From Verticillium longisporum (Eukaryota; Ascomycota; Sordariomycetes; Glomerellales; Plectosphaerellaceae), in assembly GCA_019188255.1 (NCBI GenBank), contig JAETXT010000006.1, positions 3,906,001 to 3,970,000 of the forward strand: 64,000 nucleotides of DNA, read 5' to 3'. The notes under the pieces were generated by a model. The model saw only the letters and a program-made list of their open reading frames with translations, was not told where the DNA came from and did not search any database. Of the stretch, positions 59,716 to 64,000 are shown one piece after another. The first letter of the stretch is position 1, and the number at the start of each line of letters is the position of its first letter. The translations under genes were made by a program, and so were the position numbers.

Positions 59716-61978
59716 ATAAATATCCTAGATATCTATTTTAGAGAAATACTTTACTTTAATTAAATAATCTAAAAGTTCGCTTATTAGAGGGAGAGGGTAT
59801 TAATTCTTTATAGTAATTATATTTAGACTTTAATAGTTAATATATAAATATAAATTCTTATCCTTCTTTAATATAAATAATACTAGAGCCCCTATAAAGC
59901 TAATAGATTTCTTAATTCTCTTTATAGCCTCCTTTTCCGCTATATAGCGATAAAGCTCTTCTAGCTACCTTTAGAATAATAAGTAGATTAGCTTATAAAG
60001 AGGCTTAGCCCCTTCTTTTAAGTCTATTAAGTATTTTATATCTTTTAATATTAATAATTCTTTCGCTAAATCTTTAAAGAATATATCTTTAAACTCCCTA
60101 AATTCTAAAAAGAGCGCTTTAACTTATTTATTATTAAGAGAAAGCTTATCGATAATAGGAATTATTATATTAAGTATTATAGCTATTACTTAAATAATAT
60201 AAGCGATATAGGCCTTAGCTTTATCTTTAATTATTATCTTTATGAACTCCTTAGGATCTATATTAAATATATAGCCCTAAGTAAAGGATTAAATAATAAT
60301 ATTTACTTAAATACTTTCTTTATTTATATTATTATTAAATAGAAGGATATACTTTAACCCTTTAAATCGTTCTATATATATAAATAATCGATATAATAAT
60401 TAAGGTTAGTTTTATATATCTAATAAATAGAATAAAAGAGCGAATAATTTATAGCTATTCGCTATCTATTTATTAAATATTTATAATTTAAGAGCTTCTA
60501 TACTTTCTATTTCTTATAGCTTTAATAGCTAAATAAAAATAGGATTAATAATATCTATAATAATATTAATATCTAAATTAAGAGAGAATTTAATTTCCTT
60601 ATTCTATTAAATAATAATTATTAATATTTTTATAGTTTTCTCAATATTTATTTTTAATATAATACTCTTTAGGTTAGAACTTATATTAAATCGTTTTCCG
60701 AGAATTCTATTATCCGGACGCCCTTAAACTTAGGTAACTAGATATTAATAATTATAGCCTTTAGCCTTTATAGCTTAAGCTAAATATAATTCTATATTTA
60801 ATACCTTAGCTTATTATAATAGAAATATATATTAGATAGTATTATAAGGGCAGTATTTTAGCTATTTAATAGTATTCTTATAGGGTAAGGGTTTAGGTTT
60901 CTCGTTTAATTTAGTATAATATTTCTATTATAATAAAAGGAATATCCTCGCTTTATTAGAGATTAATCTTATAAGGCTTCTCTGTTTAAGGCCCTATAGC
61001 TAGGGGTAATATTATAAGGTTCGCTTTAAGCTAATTAAGAATAAATTTATTTCTTATTTTCTTATTATTTATTCTATAATTTATTAATATTTTATATTTA
61101 TTAAGCCTTATATATAATTATTTTAATATCTTTAATAGGAATATAGTATTCTATTAGCTTATCCTTTATAAAATAAAGGAATTATCGGAAATATTTAAAA
61201 GTATATTCTTTATTATAGTCTATATTCTTACTAAATAGTTAATAAATACTTTCCTAATAATTAAAAGAGATAAAAGGGGAGATATCTTTATTTCCTTAGA
61301 AGTAGAGCGAATATAATTATTCTTAATAAACTAAGTTTTATAAATCCTTTAATAAATACTCTTATTTTATAAAGCTTTAGAAATCTTTTTAATAGATATT
61401 TATATCGTCCTTATTAAGGTCCTTTTTATAAATTATTTTAAGGTTCTAAGTATAATTTCGCTATATTATCTATAAAATATATATAAGTTTTATTATTAAT
61501 TATTCTATAATTCAAGCTACGTTTATATTAAATCGGAAAATATTTCTAGCTTTAATTATAATAAATTAATTATCGATTTAAATAATAATAATATCCTCCT
61601 TAAGTATTTTATAATTATAAATAAATAATTTATTATAATTCTTTATAATAAAGGTATATTTAATAAGATATTAAATTAAGAGGTTATTCTTATATCTCTA
61701 TTTATAGAATTTATAGATTAAGGCTTAAAGGATTTATATTTATAGTTTAGCTTAAGTTATTTATTTATTAATATTTTAATAATAGTTTTCTAAAGAAGAT
61801 CCTAATTTAAGTATAATCTTCCTATTATAGCTACCCCTAGATAATTCCGATAATATTCTTATTAATTCGTCTTTAGAGTAATATCTATTATAATAAACGG
61901 TTCGTTTTTAAGTTCTAATATACCTTAATTAATCTATTACTTAGCTTAATCTAATTATAAATTATAAAAATTAAAGAA

Positions 61979-62175
61979 TATTAAGGTATTAAGCTAAAGG
62001 CCTAGATTAAGGAAAATAATTAAATTAGCGAATAATTAATAAGCTATTATATTAACTTTAGCTTATTAAGGCTATCGAGTATAGCCCTAACTTCTCCTTT
62101 TAAACTAGGGCTTATCGTTAAAGTATCTACGATAATATAAATAGGGGTTAGGTTCCTAATATCTAACTCCTTATA
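61979..62175 (-). repeat. E9 5' LTR
   Basis: 197 bp, begins tattaaggtattaagc and ends ctaactccttata; followed by taaag. More mutated than the left copy. Confidence 0.92.
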
Positions 62176-64000
62176 TAAAGCGCTTATTACTTAAGCTATA
62201 CCTTTATTAATCAATTATTATCTTATATCTTAAAGAATATTAAAGTTATTATAACTTCTATTATAAATAAGAAAGAGAATATTGCTATTAAGAAAAAGGC
62301 TATAATTATAAAGAAGAAGGAGGTAGATAAGTATAAAATAGCGGAAAACGCTATTAAATTTATAACTATTAAGGAAAAGAAAGTTATTAAAGTAGAAGCT
62401 TATATCTATAAAGCTTAAAGGGATTTATATTATATTATTAATAATTTAGAAGCTCTTAAAGATATATTAATAGCTTAAACTCCTATTTCTAAAGCTATTA
62501 TTACTCTAAAAGGGTCGATTAAATACTCTGCTCTACCTCTAGCCCTTAATTATTTAGCGAAGAGAACTTAATCGATTCCTTAAAATATTATATAAATTAT
62601 TAATAATAATAAAGAAAATAATAATAGAAATAATAATAAAAATATTAATAAATTAATTATTAAAGGTTTAAGTAAAATAGATAATTTAAAGTAATTTTTC
62701 CTTTATGTAAATAAAAATAAAAAGGAATTAATATCTTAATAATAATAGCTATAAAGTACTATTATATTATTTAATTAATATATTAATAATATTATTAAAG
62801 CTGAATATTAGAATTCTATTTTTATTTTCTTATTTTCTTTATATAATAATTTATTAATAAGTTATTAGAGAATTTAATTACTTATCTTATTAGATATATC
62901 TATATTTTTAATACTTTTAATACCTTTTTAAGGTTTATATTATATTTTCGAAATAGTTTTCGGGTTCTTAGGTATTATATTCTATTAATTATTTAGCTTA
63001 TTTTATTAAATAGAACCTTTACTTTTAATCCTCTTTATAAGATATAATATCTTTAATTTCCTATTTATCCTATTTATCTTTTAATATAAAGAAATAAGCT
63101 AATTATTTAATATTAATTTAGCGATTATATTATAGTTTTAGGGAAAAGATAAAGAAGATATTATATATTCTAGAATAAATCTTAGGAAAGATTATATAAT
63201 AAACTTATTTATTTATTTATTTTATAATCTAGATTTAGATATATTATAATATTAATTTCTAATCTAATTTAAACTAGAAGTTCTTAATAGAAAGTCTTAT
63301 TATATCTTTAATATAAAGGCTTTTTAATATATACCTATTATTATAATAGAAGGCTTAAATATATATTATATATTATTAGTTTTTATTAATAATTTAATAA
63401 ATAATTATAATCTTCTTAATCCTTTCCTTTATACCTTAGACCTTTATATCCTTTCTTAAGGCTATATAATTAATTATTCTAAAGTAATATTTATATAAAA
63501 CTTTAAATAGTAAGACTCTAATAGTACTATATATATTATTATTATATAAGAACTCTATTTCTTTTAAATAATATAGCTATTCTTTTAGCGCTTAATCGTT
63601 AATATAGCGAAGGTATTTTTCTAATATTTAATAAGTTCTCTCTATTTACTCGTCTATTTAAGGGTAATAAGTAATAAAGAGGTAGTACTAAATCGTTCTC
63701 TTTTAATAGAATTCCTCCTAGAATTTATTTATAAGGAATTTATCTCTATCGCTTATTATACTCTCTAAGCTCCTAAACCTATATTCTATTTCCTTATAGA
63801 GGATTATATTTAATCTAATAGCTATTAATATCTTATATATAGCTAGGAATTAAATAGTTTTCGTAAATTAATCTACGATTATAAAGATAGAGTTATATTC
63901 TAAGCTATTATCCTTTAATATAGGGCTTAAGCTTATAATAAAGTCTAAAGATATTTCTTAGAAAGGATAGAATAACAATAATAATAATTATAGCTTCTTA

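Larger units (their letters stand above)
49460..62175 (-). mobile_element. E9: 197-family element interrupted by copia element E10
   Basis: LTRs at 49460-49656 and 61979-62175, 197 bp each, with target duplication taaag (49455-49459, 62176-62180), inserted into the antisense gene of E8. Without E10 it is 7572 bp, one base different from E6. Pol reads on the minus strand (chromodomain about 51830-51680, integrase and RNase H to 54571, RT from 59721 upward). Confidence 0.92.
4941..64000. other. AT-rich, heavily RIP-mutated heterochromatic block
   Basis: The change at about 4941 is abrupt. To the right, CA and TG are nearly missing and TA is in large excess, while CG, CC, GG, CT and AG remain; for example I find no CA or TG at all from 6001 to 6540. 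This is the expected end product of repeat-induced point mutation (C to T, preferably at CpA, on both strands). Consequences visible here: ATG is almost absent, Gln and Trp codons are stops, and Cys and His codons of known motifs are Tyr. The whole block is made of nested LTR retrotransposons plus a few unassigned pieces; I found no intact gene. Such blocks are typical of AT isochores, pericentromeres and subtelomeres; which of these applies cannot be told. Confidence 0.93.
46273..64000 (+). mobile_element. E7: internally deleted 197-family element, 3' end outside window
   Basis: 5' LTR at 46273-46471, then 5' internal sequence to about 47010. There the sequence jumps from the gag-side region (agaacctcgaaataatctat) to the integrase region (agagagaacttcctagat), with a few shared bases (agag) at the join; compared with E6, several kilobases including RT are missing. 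Integrase and chromodomain follow to about 47760, and the element is interrupted by E8 at 47974 after the 47969-47973 bases aaatt. The remainder lies beyond the window. Confidence 0.72.
47974..64000 (-). mobile_element. E8: 197-family element, 5' end outside window, interrupted by E9
   Basis: 3' LTR at 47974-48170; internal sequence 48171-49459 (antisense-gene region) is interrupted by E9 and resumes at 62181 with cgcttattacttaagc, exactly as in E6 near 32840. It then runs through the chromodomain (about 62920-63065) and integrase region to the window end. Minus strand, like E6 and E9. Confidence 0.85.

Noticed and set aside
4941..64000. Mitochondrial DNA or a mitochondrial insertion as explanation for the AT-richness
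   Set aside because: The sequence decodes as LTR retrotransposons with target duplications, and the depletion is specific to CA/TG.
1..64000. CRISPR array, rRNA or tRNA genes, bacterial-type operons
   Set aside because: No spaced short repeats and no recognisable rRNA or tRNA sequence; the content is clearly fungal chromosomal DNA.

Overview
The window joins two very different kinds of DNA from a filamentous ascomycete (Pezizomycotina; a Sordariomycete-like fungus is my inference). Positions 1 to about 4940 have ordinary base composition and hold the 3' half of the exocyst gene EXO70 (plus strand). Convergent to it is a decayed copy of a multidomain RNA-repair-type gene (minus strand) that encoded an endonuclease/exonuclease/phosphatase (EEP) domain, a poly(A)-polymerase-like nucleotidyltransferase and an MJ1316/DUF504-type C-terminal domain. 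It is broken by stops, frameshifts and an exact 67-bp tandem duplication.

From about 4941 to the end (59 kb) the sequence is AT-rich and almost devoid of the dinucleotides CA and TG, with TA in their place. This is the signature of very heavy repeat-induced point mutation (RIP). Because ATG contains TG, start codons are nearly absent, and Gln and Trp codons have become TAA/TAG. The region still resolves into nested LTR retrotransposons, mapped here from matching LTR pairs and 5-bp target-site duplications (TSDs). No intact gene was found in it.

Layout of the AT-rich part. (i) Element E1 (Ty3/gypsy, minus strand, 182-bp LTRs, 5207-28722) is interrupted by E2 (chromodomain Ty3/gypsy, plus, 477-bp LTRs, 13140-26907). 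E2 is interrupted by the related E3 (plus, 433-bp LTRs, 15044-21870). (ii) A 7.57-kb chromodomain Ty3/gypsy family with 197-bp LTRs makes up most of 29170-64000. E4 (minus) contains E5 (plus, 29385-45260). E5 contains a non-LTR-like insertion X, and X contains E6 (minus, 31357-38927). E4 is also interrupted by a probable solo LTR and by E7 (plus, from 46273). E7 contains E8 (minus, from 47974), E8 contains E9 (minus, 49460-62175), and E9 contains the Ty1/copia element E10 (plus, 54577-59715). E7 and E8 run past the window end.

The most interesting signal is shared by the Ty3/gypsy families. Between the end of pol and the 3' LTR each carries the remains of a second gene on the opposite strand, running tail-to-tail with pol. 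In E3 this antisense gene has the spacing of a fungal Zn(II)2Cys6 cluster followed by a coiled coil. In E2 it has a coiled coil. In the 197-bp-LTR family it is about 470 codons, Lys/Glu-rich in its second half. E1 has a weaker candidate. Open frames interrupted almost only by TAA/TAG support these as former coding regions.
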